Assembly: GCF_947500255.1 (NCBI RefSeq)
Contig: NZ_CANMRL010000006.1
Coordinates: 124,001-188,000, forward strand
Direction of reading: 5' to 3'
Source of the DNA: an uncultured Psychroserpens sp.
GTDB lineage: Bacteria; Bacteroidota; Bacteroidia; Flavobacteriales; Flavobacteriaceae
DNA length: 64,000 bases
Part shown: piece after piece, positions 18,581 to 27,078 of the stretch
Numbering within the stretch: the stretch's first letter is position 1
Layout: each line of letters opens with the position of its first letter
Translations under genes and position numbers: made by a program
The notes under the pieces: generated by a model
What the model saw: only the letters and a program-made list of their open reading frames with translations
What the model was told of the DNA's origin: nothing
Databases searched by the model: none

Positions 18581-19060
18581 ATGAGTAAAGTAGCTGTAAT
18601 TATGGGAAGTAAAAGTGACCTTCCTGTCATGCAAGATGCAATAGACATCTTAAAAGAATTTCATATTGACGTTGAAGTCGATATTGTATCTGCACATCGA
18701 ACACCTGAAAAATTATTCGATTTTAGCAAGACGGCCCACACTAGAGGAATAAGTGTAATAATTGCTGGAGCTGGTGGTGCTGCACATCTACCAGGAATGG
18801 TTGCATCATTATCACCATTACCAGTAATTGGTGTTCCTGTAAAAAGTAGTAATTCTATTGATGGATGGGATTCGGTGTTGTCAATACTTCAAATGCCAGT
18901 TGGTGTTCCTGTTGCTACAGTAGCCTTAAATGGTGCAAAAAATGCTGGTATTTTAGCTGCTCAAATTATAGGGTCGTCTAATGGAAAGGTATTAACTACA
19001 ATAATAAATTACAAGGAAAGCTTAAAGACTAAAGTTATAGAATCTTCAAAGAACCTATAA
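18581..19060 (+). CDS. purE: N5-CAIR mutase
   Basis: A 159-residue class I PurE, which moves the carboxyl group of N5-CAIR to C4 to give CAIR. Motifs are VAVIMGSKSDLPVM at the N-terminus, SAHRTPEKLFDF with the catalytic histidine, and GAGGAAHLPGMVAS. It is cytoplasmic, and the family forms octamers. It directly follows purK, the enzyme that makes its substrate, which also indicates the class I (bacterial) type of reaction. A terminator follows. Confidence 0.96.
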   Translation: MSKVAVIMGSKSDLPVMQDAIDILKEFHIDVEVDIVSAHRTPEKLFDFSKTAHTRGISVIIAGAGGAAHLPGMVASLSPLPVIGVPVKSSNSIDGWDSVLSILQMPVGVPVATVALNGAKNAGILAAQIIGSSNGKVLTTIINYKESLKTKVIESSKNL

Positions 19061-19076
19061 TAAGCTTAACATAAAA

Positions 19077-19100
19077 AAACCTCGCTTTTACACGAGGTTT
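19077..19100 (+). terminator. Intrinsic terminator after purE
   Basis: AAACCTCG/CGAGGTTT arms with an 8-base loop, preceded by an A-run. The T-tract is short (TTTT), so termination may be partial. Confidence 0.65.
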
Positions 19101-19234
19101 TAGAGCTATTAATCAATTCTTACTAAATCTTACAAAAAATAAGTTTTAATAATAGTGCAAAAGTAATAATTAATTTGATATATCGCTCTTAACGATTAGT
19201 TAATGATATAATAAAATAAATGACTCTATTTTAA

Positions 19235-20071
19235 ATGAAGAAAACACTTGTATTGCTTGGCCTATGTTTGATTTTCAATTGTTCTAAAAACGAACTATTA
19301 GATCAATATACTACTGAAATTTCAGCATTGAAAACCGAGCAAGAGCTAAAAAATTACTGGAAAGAACTCCATGACTTAGATCAAATTACCTATTTAAAAG
19401 AGACTAAAGGCCATTTACAGGGCGATTCGATCTCAATAACAAATATGATAAGAACTGCTCTAATGTTTGAAATTCACGGTGATGACGTGTATACTCCAGA
19501 TAATGTCGTTCCTATTTTGAATTTTACCCATAATTATATTGGAGATGCTAATCTCGCATTTTGGCCAATTATCCAAAAATGTAAAAAAACAGGAGGAGTC
19601 ATAGAGTCTTTTGGAGGTAAATTTCCAGCCTATCAATTAGAAGGTATATCTATAACTTTTTATGATTTTTCGCTATTTCGACAAGATAACAAGTACAACG
19701 CATTATTGGAAAAATTAAATAATAAAAGTTACAATACTACTGTAAGCGAAACACTTTTTGAAATTCAAGAAGAACAAAAAAAATTAGCACAGCTGGAAGT
19801 TAAAGACGTGGTTGGCAAATGGAATATCGAACGTATGAATAACATTGTGGAGAAAGGCTTTTTTGAGTTTGTAAAAATGTCTGATAATTCGTTATACCTA
19901 AAGCGTAAACATCGACTTCAAAAACTAATTCCTATAGAAACAACCGATACATACCAGAACTACAAAATTGAGAATGAACCTTTTGGATGGACCTATAAAC
20001 TTTCTAATGGTAACTTAAGCTTATTAGACGATAAAGGCACAACATTAATTGATTACAACGCATACAACTAA
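19235..20071 (+). CDS. Lipoprotein of unknown function
   Basis: The 278-residue product starts MKKTLVLLGLCLIFNC with lipobox IFNC, so it is a lipoprotein. The mature part is mostly helical and charged in the first half (TEISALKTEQELKNYWKELHDLDQ). The second half looks like a small beta barrel (VVGKWNIERMNNIVEKGFFEFV, LYLKRKHRLQKLIPIE), similar to lipocalin-like domains that begin with GKW. I do not recognise a named family. It sits six bases upstream of the M3 oligopeptidase gene and may share its transcript, but a functional link cannot be shown. Confidence 0.6.
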   Translation: MKKTLVLLGLCLIFNCSKNELLDQYTTEISALKTEQELKNYWKELHDLDQITYLKETKGHLQGDSISITNMIRTALMFEIHGDDVYTPDNVVPILNFTHNYIGDANLAFWPIIQKCKKTGGVIESFGGKFPAYQLEGISITFYDFSLFRQDNKYNALLEKLNNKSYNTTVSETLFEIQEEQKKLAQLEVKDVVGKWNIERMNNIVEKGFFEFVKMSDNSLYLKRKHRLQKLIPIETTDTYQNYKIENEPFGWTYKLSNGNLSLLDDKGTTLIDYNAYN

Positions 20072-20077
20072 GAGACA

Positions 20078-22111
20078 ATGAGTATTTTAAATTCGACCTT
20101 CAACACACCATACCATACAGCCCCTTTTTCAAAAATTAAAAATGAAGATTATTTACCTGCATTTTTAAAAGCAATAGAAAAGGCACGTGCAGAAATTGAT
20201 GCCATTACTGCAAATATCGAAGCTCCAAACTTCGAAAACACTATTGCAGCTTTGGATTTTTCAGGAGAAGAATTAGATCGATTATCTAGTCTGTTTTTTA
20301 ATCTCAACAGTGCCGAAACCAACGACCAGATCCAAAAAATTGCACAAGAGGTCTCTCCCCTCCTTTCAGAATTTGGTAATGACATTACCCTAAACGAAGA
20401 TTTATTTAAGCGTGTAAAAACTATTTATAAACAAAAGGCTTCATTAGATTTAACTGTTGAAGAACAGACGTTGTTAGATAAGAAATATAAAAGCTTTTCT
20501 CGAAATGGTGCGAATCTTTCCGAAGATAAAAAAACACGACTCAGAGCCATTGATAAAGAATTGAGTAAACTCAAACTCAAATTTGGCGAGAATGTCTTAG
20601 CCGAAACCAATAACTTCGAAATGCACCTCACTAACGAAGCTGATCTTTCTGGATTACCTGATGGCGCTAAAGAGGCCGCTCAACAATTGGCAGAGTCAAA
20701 AGGTAAAAAAGGTTGGTTAATCACATTAGATTACCCGAGCTACATTCCGTTCATGACCTATGCTGATAATCGTGAACTACGTAAAAAATTAGCAATTTCA
20801 GCTGGAGCAAAAGCTTTTAAAGGAAATGATTTAGACAATCAAGATAATGTACTACAAATTGTAAGACTTCGCCATGAACGAGCAAATCTTTTAGGGTATC
20901 AAACACATGCACATTTTGTTTTAGAAGAACGAATGGCAAAAACACCAGAGACTGTTGAAACATTCTTAAATGAACTTTTAGATAAAGCAAAACCAGCTGC
21001 TATACGCGAATTCAATAACTTACAAGAATTTGCCAAAGATTTAGACGGTATAGATCAACTTCAAAAATGGGATGGGTCTTATTATTCTGAAAAGTTAAAA
21101 CAAAAATTATTCAGCTTAGATGATGAACAGTTGAAACCTTATTTCAAACTCGAAAATGTTATTGATGGAGCGTTTACTATTGCAGAACGTTTATACGATT
21201 TAAAATTTGAGGAGATTAATAATATAGATAAATACCATGATGATGTTTTAACCTATAAAGTAACTGATACCAAAGGAAATTTGGTCTCTATTTTTTATGC
21301 CGATTTCTTCCCAAGGGCAGGAAAACGCAATGGTGCATGGATGACGGTTTATAAACCTCAGTACATTAAACATGATGTAAATGATAGACCTCATATTTCC
21401 ATCGTTTGTAATTTCACAAAACCTACTAAAAGTAAGCCTTCACTTTTAACATTCAATGAAGTCACAACCTTATTTCATGAATTTGGCCATGCTTTACACG
21501 GTATGTTAGCCAATACTACCTATCCTAGTTTATCAGGTACAAGTGTGTTTTGGGATTTTGTAGAGTTGCCTAGTCAAGTCTTAGAAAATTGGTGTTATGA
21601 GAAGGAAGCCTTAGAGTTGTTTGCCACACACTATAACACAGGCGAAATGATTCCTATGGAACTTATTGAAAAGATCAAGGCATCAGCTACATTTCATGAA
21701 GGTATGCAAACCTTAAGACAGATTAGCTTTGGTTTATTGGATATGTCTTGGCATGGCCAAGATCCTTCATCAATAACGTCGGTAAAGAACCACGAAAAAC
21801 AAGCTTTTGAGCATACTAAACTCTATCCTGACGTTGCAGAAAATTGTATGAGCACTGCTTTTTCTCATATCTTTCAAGGTGGTTATAGTTCTGGCTATTA
21901 CAGTTATAAATGGGCAGAAGTTTTGGATGCAGATGCGTTTGAATATTTCTTAGAAGAAGGTGTATTCAATAAAGAGGTCGCTAAAAAATTTAAAGACCAT
22001 GTCCTTTCTCAAGGTGGTATTGAAGATCCAATGATATTATACAAACGTTTTAGAGGAAAGGAACCACAACCAGACGCTTTACTAAAACGTGCTGGATTGA
22101 TTGCCAAATAA
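20078..22111 (+). CDS. M3 family oligopeptidase / dipeptidyl carboxypeptidase
   Basis: A 677-residue zinc metallopeptidase of family M3. The catalytic motif HEFGHALHG lies at 467-471, with the third ligand in FWDFVELPSQVLENW about 28 residues on. C-terminal substrate-binding residues lie in FSHIFQGGYSSGYYSYKWAE. There is no signal peptide, so it acts on short peptides in the cytoplasm. Size and motifs fit Dcp/OpdA-type enzymes; without alignment I cannot decide between peptidyl-dipeptidase Dcp and oligopeptidase A, so I leave the symbol blank. The start at ATG 20078 gives the expected N-terminus (NTPYHTAPFSKIKNEDYLPAF). Confidence 0.92.
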   Translation: MSILNSTFNTPYHTAPFSKIKNEDYLPAFLKAIEKARAEIDAITANIEAPNFENTIAALDFSGEELDRLSSLFFNLNSAETNDQIQKIAQEVSPLLSEFGNDITLNEDLFKRVKTIYKQKASLDLTVEEQTLLDKKYKSFSRNGANLSEDKKTRLRAIDKELSKLKLKFGENVLAETNNFEMHLTNEADLSGLPDGAKEAAQQLAESKGKKGWLITLDYPSYIPFMTYADNRELRKKLAISAGAKAFKGNDLDNQDNVLQIVRLRHERANLLGYQTHAHFVLEERMAKTPETVETFLNELLDKAKPAAIREFNNLQEFAKDLDGIDQLQKWDGSYYSEKLKQKLFSLDDEQLKPYFKLENVIDGAFTIAERLYDLKFEEINNIDKYHDDVLTYKVTDTKGNLVSIFYADFFPRAGKRNGAWMTVYKPQYIKHDVNDRPHISIVCNFTKPTKSKPSLLTFNEVTTLFHEFGHALHGMLANTTYPSLSGTSVFWDFVELPSQVLENWCYEKEALELFATHYNTGEMIPMELIEKIKASATFHEGMQTLRQISFGLLDMSWHGQDPSSITSVKNHEKQAFEHTKLYPDVAENCMSTAFSHIFQGGYSSGYYSYKWAEVLDADAFEYFLEEGVFNKEVAKKFKDHVLSQGGIEDPMILYKRFRGKEPQPDALLKRAGLIAK

Positions 22112-22137
22112 TAGTACTTGTTTCTCGTTAGATATAA

Positions 22138-22917
22138 ATGTCACTTATAAAAGGGCTTGCCCATATTATCGTTGTTGTATGTCTTACTATTGTCACACAA
22201 GTTGGCGGTATCATATGGATTTTATCCAGCATCACTGCTATTCGATATAAAAAGAAGAAGCGTTACGTATTTCCAGTAATATATTTGGCTTTTAATCTTT
22301 TGATTGTTCCGCCTATAGCCAAGTATTTTGGCAGAGAACAACTTCCTATAATTTCTAGTCATTTAAAACCTAAAAACTATATATATCCTCTACTCTTCAG
22401 AAATTATGTTGATCCTGAGTTAAAACAACTTATAGAACATGCAGCTGAAGATTTGAAATACCATCCGATGGTTATAACCTATTTAGATGCTAACTTTCCA
22501 TTTTTTGATGGATTCCCTTTACTCCCACATTTAAGTCATAATGATGGAAAAAAAATTGATATTTCATTTCAGTATTTAGATAATGATGGGAAACCCACTA
22601 ACAAAAAGCCTTCTGTTTCTGGTTATGGTGTTTATGTAAAAGAGAACGGAACCTACTCAACTAAATGTAGAGATCAAGGCTATTGGCAATATAATTTTCC
22701 GAAGTACCTCACATTTGGAACCATTAATAATTTAGAACTCGATAAAAACAAAACAGCTATTTTAATACAAAAGTTGCTTGAACACCCAAAATCACAAAAA
22801 CTATTTATTGAACCTTATCTCAAGAGTGACTTAGGTTTAAGTCAGTATTCAAACATACGCTTTCATGGGTGTCAAGCTGTACGTCATGATGACCATATTC
22901 ATTTACAGATAAGGTAA
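22138..22917 (+). CDS. Membrane-anchored putative LAS-fold metallopeptidase
   Basis: A 259-residue protein with two N-terminal hydrophobic segments (about 8-30 and 41-62) and a soluble C-terminal domain. That domain carries a zinc-site pattern of the LAS peptidases (lysostaphin, D-Ala-D-Ala, MepA type): H134-N-D-G-K-K-I-D141 and, near the end, D-D-H253-I-H255-L. In MepA and M15 enzymes the same H..(6)..D and HxH provide the zinc ligands for cutting peptidoglycan cross-links. The peptide-cutting role is inferred from these residues only. It follows the M3 gene by 26 bases and may be co-transcribed. An unrelated zinc-binding fold is possible. Confidence 0.55.
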   Translation: MSLIKGLAHIIVVVCLTIVTQVGGIIWILSSITAIRYKKKKRYVFPVIYLAFNLLIVPPIAKYFGREQLPIISSHLKPKNYIYPLLFRNYVDPELKQLIEHAAEDLKYHPMVITYLDANFPFFDGFPLLPHLSHNDGKKIDISFQYLDNDGKPTNKKPSVSGYGVYVKENGTYSTKCRDQGYWQYNFPKYLTFGTINNLELDKNKTAILIQKLLEHPKSQKLFIEPYLKSDLGLSQYSNIRFHGCQAVRHDDHIHLQIR

Positions 22918-23628
22918 TTAATGTCGTATTAGTTTTACTGTTTTAGTGGTTTGTCCAGAAGTTATCTTTACAATATAAATCCCATGCTTTTCTAACTTTA
23001 AATCGTGTGTTAAGCTATTGGTAATCACAAGATTTTCATCCCGAATAAGTTTACCTAGAATATCATAAACTTTAATTTTATAGGTGCCTTGCTTTGAAAA
23101 CTTAAGGCTGCCATTTAGGACCACAACATCATCTCCTACTGAAAAGTCGTTGACCGATAAAGTAGACGCATTGAAACCATAATCTGTACCTTTTAAATCG
23201 ATAGATTGTCGTGACAGATCATTGGTCGTTATTAAAAAATACCAATCATTAACTTGAGTTCCATTGGGTACGGTTACAAGATTTTGAGAAATTTCTTCTA
23301 TATATTGGCGTGTTTTAGGGTTGAACGTTGCCACATAATATCCCAATCCATTATCATAAGTTAACGGAATCATTTGCCCAAGATTAGCTAATGTAAACTC
23401 ACCATCGTTATAATCCCAAGTTATAGGATCAGCATCAGTTTGTAAACCTGTATAGAGGTATAAGTTAGGATTACCCAGTGGATCAAAAATGGAATAATCT
23501 CCTAATTCACCATATTTAAAAGTAAATGTTCCTGAGTTAATATTACTAGGATTTGGTTGCAGTTCAATTTGAGAGAAGCCAAAGGCAGTAATTAAGCAAA
23601 AGAATAAAGAGAGTAATGTTCCTTTCAT
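22918..23628 (-). CDS. T9SS type A sorting-domain protein, small
   Basis: A 236-residue exported protein with signal MKGTLLSLFFCLITAFGFS and a C-terminal T9SS sorting domain (YKIKVYDILGKLIRDENL, then HGIYIVKITSGQTTKTVKLIRH). The type IX system would carry it across the outer membrane and cleave the tail. The passenger (residues ~20-150) has beta-rich sequence with FTFKYGELGDYSIFDPLGNPNLYLYTG and no enzyme motif; it resembles carbohydrate-binding or Ig-like modules in texture only. Its stop abuts that of the convergent peptidase gene without a terminator hairpin between them. Confidence 0.8.
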   Translation of the reverse strand: MKGTLLSLFFCLITAFGFSQIELQPNPSNINSGTFTFKYGELGDYSIFDPLGNPNLYLYTGLQTDADPITWDYNDGEFTLANLGQMIPLTYDNGLGYYVATFNPKTRQYIEEISQNLVTVPNGTQVNDWYFLITTNDLSRQSIDLKGTDYGFNASTLSVNDFSVGDDVVVLNGSLKFSKQGTYKIKVYDILGKLIRDENLVITNSLTHDLKLEKHGIYIVKITSGQTTKTVKLIRH

Positions 23629-23680
23629 AGTAAGAGTAGTTAGTAATCTAAATGTAATAAAAAAATAAATTAAAAATAAA

Positions 23681-23700
23681 CTTTCAATTATTTTTGAAAG
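23681..23700. promoter_or_regulatory. Inverted repeat, copy 1 (candidate operator)
   Basis: CTTTCAA and TTGAAAG arms separated by six bases. The right arm contains the TTG of the regulator's own promoter. The same 20-base architecture recurs at 24262 and 24592, in front of the next two genes. Confidence 0.65.
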
Positions 23701-23722
23701 TTTAAAATGTTTTATATATTTG
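23694..23722 (+). promoter_or_regulatory. Promoter of the GbsR/MarR regulator gene
   Basis: TTG at 23694-23696 and TATATTTG at 23715-23722 with an 18-base spacer, an exact consensus match. The -33 box lies inside the inverted repeat, so a bound protein would block RNA polymerase. Confidence 0.65.
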
Positions 23723-23740
23723 TCCTGTAAAACAATACTA

Positions 23741-24244
23741 ATGAATTACGAAGACGCTAAAATAAAATTTGTAAGTACTTGGGGAAGCCTAGGATCACTT
23801 TGGGGAATTAATAAAGCGATGGCCCAAATTCAAGCCTTATTGTTTATTTCAACAAAACCTTTGTCTATGGAAGACATTATGGAAGACCTTAAAATTTCTC
23901 GCGGAAACACTAGTATGAATTTACGACAGCTAATGGATTGGGGTATTGTGACCAAAGAGATCATTCCAGGAGAACGCAAAGAATATTTCACTACAGAAAA
24001 AGATGTTCAAGAACTCGCGCGAACCATAGCAAAAGAGCGTAGTCGTAGGGAAATTCAACCTGTAATTAAAGTATTAAAAGAGGTTTCCTCCATTAAAGAT
24101 GATGGCACCGAAAAAACAAAAGAACTCATTAAACAAACCAAAGCCTTACATGACCTAACTGAAACAGCAGATGATATGATTAACAAATTGGTTAGTCAAA
24201 AACAAAACTGGATTACTAAGTCGTTACTAAAACTCATTAAATAA
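23741..24244 (+). CDS. GbsR/MarR family transcriptional regulator
   Basis: The product is about 167 residues, with a winged-helix MarR-like domain of the GbsR type. The N-terminus FVSTWGSLGSLWGINKAMAQIQALLF is followed by the recognition region MEDIMEDLKISRGNTSMNLRQL and the wing IIPGERKEYFTTE. GbsR controls glycine-betaine genes in Bacillus, but most members have unknown effectors. The frame is open to a TTG at 23720, but ATG 23741 matches the family start and lies after the promoter. A 20-bp inverted repeat overlaps the promoter and recurs before the next two genes, so autoregulation and control of this cluster are likely. That is inference from position. Confidence 0.85.
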   Translation: MNYEDAKIKFVSTWGSLGSLWGINKAMAQIQALLFISTKPLSMEDIMEDLKISRGNTSMNLRQLMDWGIVTKEIIPGERKEYFTTEKDVQELARTIAKERSRREIQPVIKVLKEVSSIKDDGTEKTKELIKQTKALHDLTETADDMINKLVSQKQNWITKSLLKLIK

Positions 24245-24261
24245 AAAAAATTTAAAACATT

Positions 24262-24281
24262 CTTTCAATTTTTTCTGAAAG
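24262..24281. promoter_or_regulatory. Inverted repeat, copy 2 (candidate operator)
   Basis: CTTTCA and TGAAAG arms with an 8-base T-rich centre, 19 bases before the ATG at 24301. The upstream and downstream flanks (TTTAAAACA and GTTTAATA) are shared with copy 3. Confidence 0.6.
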
Positions 24282-24300
24282 TTTAATAAATATGTGAATT

Positions 24301-24585
24301 ATGAAAACTGTACTCAAAATATCGAAAATCACCAATATCATAGCACTATGTTTCTTAATCTTTGGCGCTTACGGACTTATAGTCACTGGCTTCTTACAGG
24401 TTATAGCAGCTATTCTATTTCTAATCGTTTGTCCTAAAGATAAGTTGATCTATCTCTATTTTATTCTTGTAGGTGTCTTCTTTTTACTTTGGGATGGAAC
24501 TATTGCTAGACTTAGTTGGGTATTAATTATCCCGCCATATCTCTTAATTCATTTAAGTTACATTATACACAGCAAAAAAATTTAA
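24301..24585 (+). CDS. Small membrane protein, unknown function
   Basis: A 94-residue hydrophobic protein with about three transmembrane helices (near 12-30, 32-46 and 52-84). It is almost free of charged residues within the helices and ends with a basic tail (HSKKI). I see no family signature. It is the first gene after the GbsR/MarR regulator and is preceded by copy 2 of the inverted repeat, so it is probably a direct target of that regulator. Small membrane proteins next to GbsR/MarR genes are common in Flavobacteriaceae, but their role is not established. Confidence 0.6.
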   Translation: MKTVLKISKITNIIALCFLIFGAYGLIVTGFLQVIAAILFLIVCPKDKLIYLYFILVGVFFLLWDGTIARLSWVLIIPPYLLIHLSYIIHSKKI

Positions 24586-24591
24586 AACACA

Positions 24592-24611
24592 CTTTCAATA
24601 TTTTCTGAAAG
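24592..24611. promoter_or_regulatory. Inverted repeat, copy 3 (candidate operator)
   Basis: CTTTCA and TGAAAG arms with an 8-base centre, 15 bases before the ATG at 24627. With copy 2 it forms a direct repeat of about 45 bases including the flanks. Confidence 0.6.
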
Positions 24612-24626
24612 TTTAATATAAAAATC

Positions 24627-24980
24627 ATGAACTACAACATCCTTACATATTGTATTTATCTACCAATCATTGCAGTGATTATGGTAAAAGTAGGTTGGAT
24701 GTTTTATACACATGGTGAAGTGTTCTTATTATACCTATTTCAGCAAAATACATCACTAGTAAAATCTATTAATAACCTGCTGCTCATTGGTTACTATCTA
24801 GTTAATCTTGGCTATGCGGTTATTACACTAGCATATTGGGAAACAATCACTTCCGTACCACAAATGCTCAATACATTAAGCGAGCATCTCGGTATTATTA
24901 TCATAGGCCTTGCTCTATTACATTATAACAACGTGCTCTGGCTCAATTATCTCGTAAAATCAAAAACCTTAAAACAATAA
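24627..24980 (+). CDS. Membrane protein, first of a tandem paralogous pair
   Basis: The 117-residue product has three or four predicted helices. It is related to the next gene product: both share YLPI near the N-terminus, a short hydrophilic loop leading into a leucine-rich segment, then (I/F)GYYLVNLGYA or IGFYLINIGWA in the second helix, and a LGIIIIG/IGGFSIY helix. No function is known to me. It is preceded by copy 3 of the inverted repeat and is separated from its paralogue by three bases, so the pair is surely co-transcribed and may form a hetero-oligomer. Confidence 0.6.
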   Translation: MNYNILTYCIYLPIIAVIMVKVGWMFYTHGEVFLLYLFQQNTSLVKSINNLLLIGYYLVNLGYAVITLAYWETITSVPQMLNTLSEHLGIIIIGLALLHYNNVLWLNYLVKSKTLKQ

Positions 24981-24983
24981 ATC

Positions 24984-25397
24984 ATGGACAATTCAAAAAT
25001 CATTATCGGGTATCTTATCTATTTACCAATAGTCATCGTACTTACTATTTATGTATCAAAAATGTTATTTAAAAATGGTAAATACTTTATGCTAGACATC
25101 TTTAAAGGCAAAGAAGACATTGCTTTAGCGACCAACAAACTTTTTGAGATAGGATTTTATCTTATCAATATTGGTTGGGCTTTATTAATTCTGAAAATCA
25201 CATACTACAGCACCAAAGGGATGAGCTATCAAACACTCATAGAAATTTTAAGTCGGAAAATTGGTGGCTTCTCTATCTATTTAGGTGTGATGTTGTTTAT
25301 TAATCTATTCTTCTTTTTTAGAGGACGACGTAAGTCTAGACAAGGTCATAAAACAGTGACAAAAACACCTATTTATGATGCTGGACTAAAGCAATAA
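24984..25397 (+). CDS. Membrane protein, second of a tandem paralogous pair
   Basis: A 137-residue membrane protein similar in layout to its upstream neighbour, with the shared block IGFYLINIGWALLILK and a C-terminal helix ending in NLFFFFRGRRKSRQG. The basic tail should stay in the cytoplasm. It is 20 residues longer than its paralogue because of that tail. No family name or function can be assigned. A gap of only 19 bases to the TIGR01777 gene suggests one operon running from the regulator through to the DUF2071 gene. Confidence 0.6.
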   Translation: MDNSKIIIGYLIYLPIVIVLTIYVSKMLFKNGKYFMLDIFKGKEDIALATNKLFEIGFYLINIGWALLILKITYYSTKGMSYQTLIEILSRKIGGFSIYLGVMLFINLFFFFRGRRKSRQGHKTVTKTPIYDAGLKQ

Positions 25398-25416
25398 CCT
25401 ATTTAATTCAGAAACA

Positions 25417-26316
25417 ATGAAAACAATAACCATAGCAGGAGGTAGCGGGTTTCTAGGGCAAATCCTAGAACGCTACTTCTCAAAAAAAGGAAACGAAGTC
25501 TATATATTAACTCGAGATCCAAAACGGGATAATGATATCTATTGGAATGCTAAAGATCTAGATCAATGGACTACTATTTTAGAACAAACAGATATACTGA
25601 TAAACCTTACAGGAAAGTCAGTTGATTGCAGGTATAATGAGGTTAACAAAAAACTAATTTATGATTCTCGAATGGATTCTACTCATGCTCTGGGTTTAGC
25701 CATCAATTTATGTGATCAACCACCTGAAGTTTGGTTAAACTCCTCTACAGCAACCATATATGAGCATTCACTTGAGAAGGAGATGACAGAACAAAATGGA
25801 GATATTGGTAATGATTTTTCAATGAATATTGCAAAATCTTGGGAACAAACTTTCTACGAAATCACTAATCCTAAAACTAGAAAGATCGCTTTACGTACGT
25901 CTATCGTAATGGGGGAAAAAGGAGGAGCTATTAGACCTTTAAAGTACTTAGTGCGATTTGGTCTAGGTGGAAAACAGGCCTCTGGAAATCAGAAAGTAAG
26001 TTGGATTCATGAACTGGATTTTGCTAGAGCTATAGAGTTCTTAATTGAAAACAAAAAGCTTGAAGGGCAATTTAATCTATCTGTTCCTAAACCAACAACC
26101 AATAAAACACTTATGAAAGGCTTTAGAAAAGTTATGCGTATACCAGTTGGTATCTCTCATCCAGAATGGCTTATTAGATTTGGAGCAAAACTTATTGGTA
26201 CAGAACCAGAATTAGTATTAAAAAGTAGAAATGTAGTGCCCAAACGATTATTAGATAACGGATTTAAATTCATACATTCAGATATAGAAATTGCACTTGA
26301 TGACCTTTTAAACTAA
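25417..26316 (+). CDS. TIGR01777 family SDR-like protein (YfcH type), copy 1
   Basis: A 299-residue extended short-chain dehydrogenase-like protein of the TIGR01777/DUF1731 type. The NAD(P)-binding motif is GGSGFLGQILERYF. The middle shows NSSTATIYEH (in place of the usual YxxxK active site) and WEQTFYEI, and the C-terminal DUF1731 part has RKVMRIPVGISHPEWLIRFGAKLIG. These proteins are called epimerases by similarity but have no firm substrate. A second, divergent copy lies at 59841-60749. Here it is embedded in the GbsR/MarR cluster and followed five bases later by the DUF2071 gene. Confidence 0.85.
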   Translation: MKTITIAGGSGFLGQILERYFSKKGNEVYILTRDPKRDNDIYWNAKDLDQWTTILEQTDILINLTGKSVDCRYNEVNKKLIYDSRMDSTHALGLAINLCDQPPEVWLNSSTATIYEHSLEKEMTEQNGDIGNDFSMNIAKSWEQTFYEITNPKTRKIALRTSIVMGEKGGAIRPLKYLVRFGLGGKQASGNQKVSWIHELDFARAIEFLIENKKLEGQFNLSVPKPTTNKTLMKGFRKVMRIPVGISHPEWLIRFGAKLIGTEPELVLKSRNVVPKRLLDNGFKFIHSDIEIALDDLLN

Positions 26317-26321
26317 TAGTT

Positions 26322-27020
26322 ATGACTTTCTTAAACGCGTATTGGAAAAACCTAGTACTTATTAACTACGAGATTGACCCTAGTGTATTACTTCCCTATG
26401 TACCTAAAGGAACCGAATTAGACTTTTTTAATGGTAAATGTTATGTTAGCGTCGTTGGGTTTATGTTCATGAATACAAAAGTTTTAGGAATAAAACTTCC
26501 TGGTCATGTAAACTTTGAAGAGGTAAACCTACGATTTTATGTTAAACACAATGATAAAAGAGGCGTGGTATTTATTAAAGAAATTGTTCCAAAACCACTA
26601 ATTACTTGGGTTGCAAATTCTATCTATCATGAACATTATGAAACTCATAAAATGAAACACCGATGGATAGAGGATAACAATTGTAAACAATTTGAATACC
26701 AATGGAAACTCAAGAACAATTGGCAATCTATTTTGGTAGAAACTGAAAAAGAGTATACAGATATTATAGATGGCTCGGAAGAACAATTCATAACAGAACA
26801 CTATTTTGGTTACACTAAATATGGTAATACAACTTATGAATATGAAGTAGTACATCCATCATGGCGTCAACTAAAGGTGACCAACTTTAAAATTGATGTG
26901 AATTTTGAGTCTAATTATGGTGCATCTTTTAAATTTATTGATCAGGTCAAACCAACTTCTGTGATTCTTGCAGAAGGTTCTGATGTTAGCGTAAAAAACA
27001 AAAAAACCATACATCGCTAA
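26322..27020 (+). CDS. DUF2071 family protein (YqjF-like)
   Basis: The 232-residue soluble protein matches DUF2071: it begins with a block like TFLNAYWKNLVLINYEIDP, then LLPYVPKGTELDFFNGKCYVSVVGF and NFEEVNLRFYV. It probably has the acetoacetate-decarboxylase-like barrel noted for the family, but no catalytic lysine can be assigned by eye. Function is unknown; YqjF-like genes are linked to stress or xenobiotic response in other bacteria. It is the last gene before the sigma-factor gene, which has its own -7 box 28 bases further on. Confidence 0.75.
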   Translation: MTFLNAYWKNLVLINYEIDPSVLLPYVPKGTELDFFNGKCYVSVVGFMFMNTKVLGIKLPGHVNFEEVNLRFYVKHNDKRGVVFIKEIVPKPLITWVANSIYHEHYETHKMKHRWIEDNNCKQFEYQWKLKNNWQSILVETEKEYTDIIDGSEEQFITEHYFGYTKYGNTTYEYEVVHPSWRQLKVTNFKIDVNFESNYGASFKFIDQVKPTSVILAEGSDVSVKNKKTIHR

Positions 27021-27048
27021 AACTTTAGATAAAATCATTTTTTTACAT

Positions 27049-27056
27049 TATTTTTG
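27049..27056 (+). promoter_or_regulatory. Candidate -7 box of the sigma-factor gene
   Basis: TATTTTTG, an exact TAnnTTTG box 22 bases before the ATG at 27079. The -33 position has TTA (27025-27027, spacer 21) rather than TTG. Confidence 0.4.
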
Positions 27057-27078
27057 GAACAAATTTTCAGAAGAAGAA

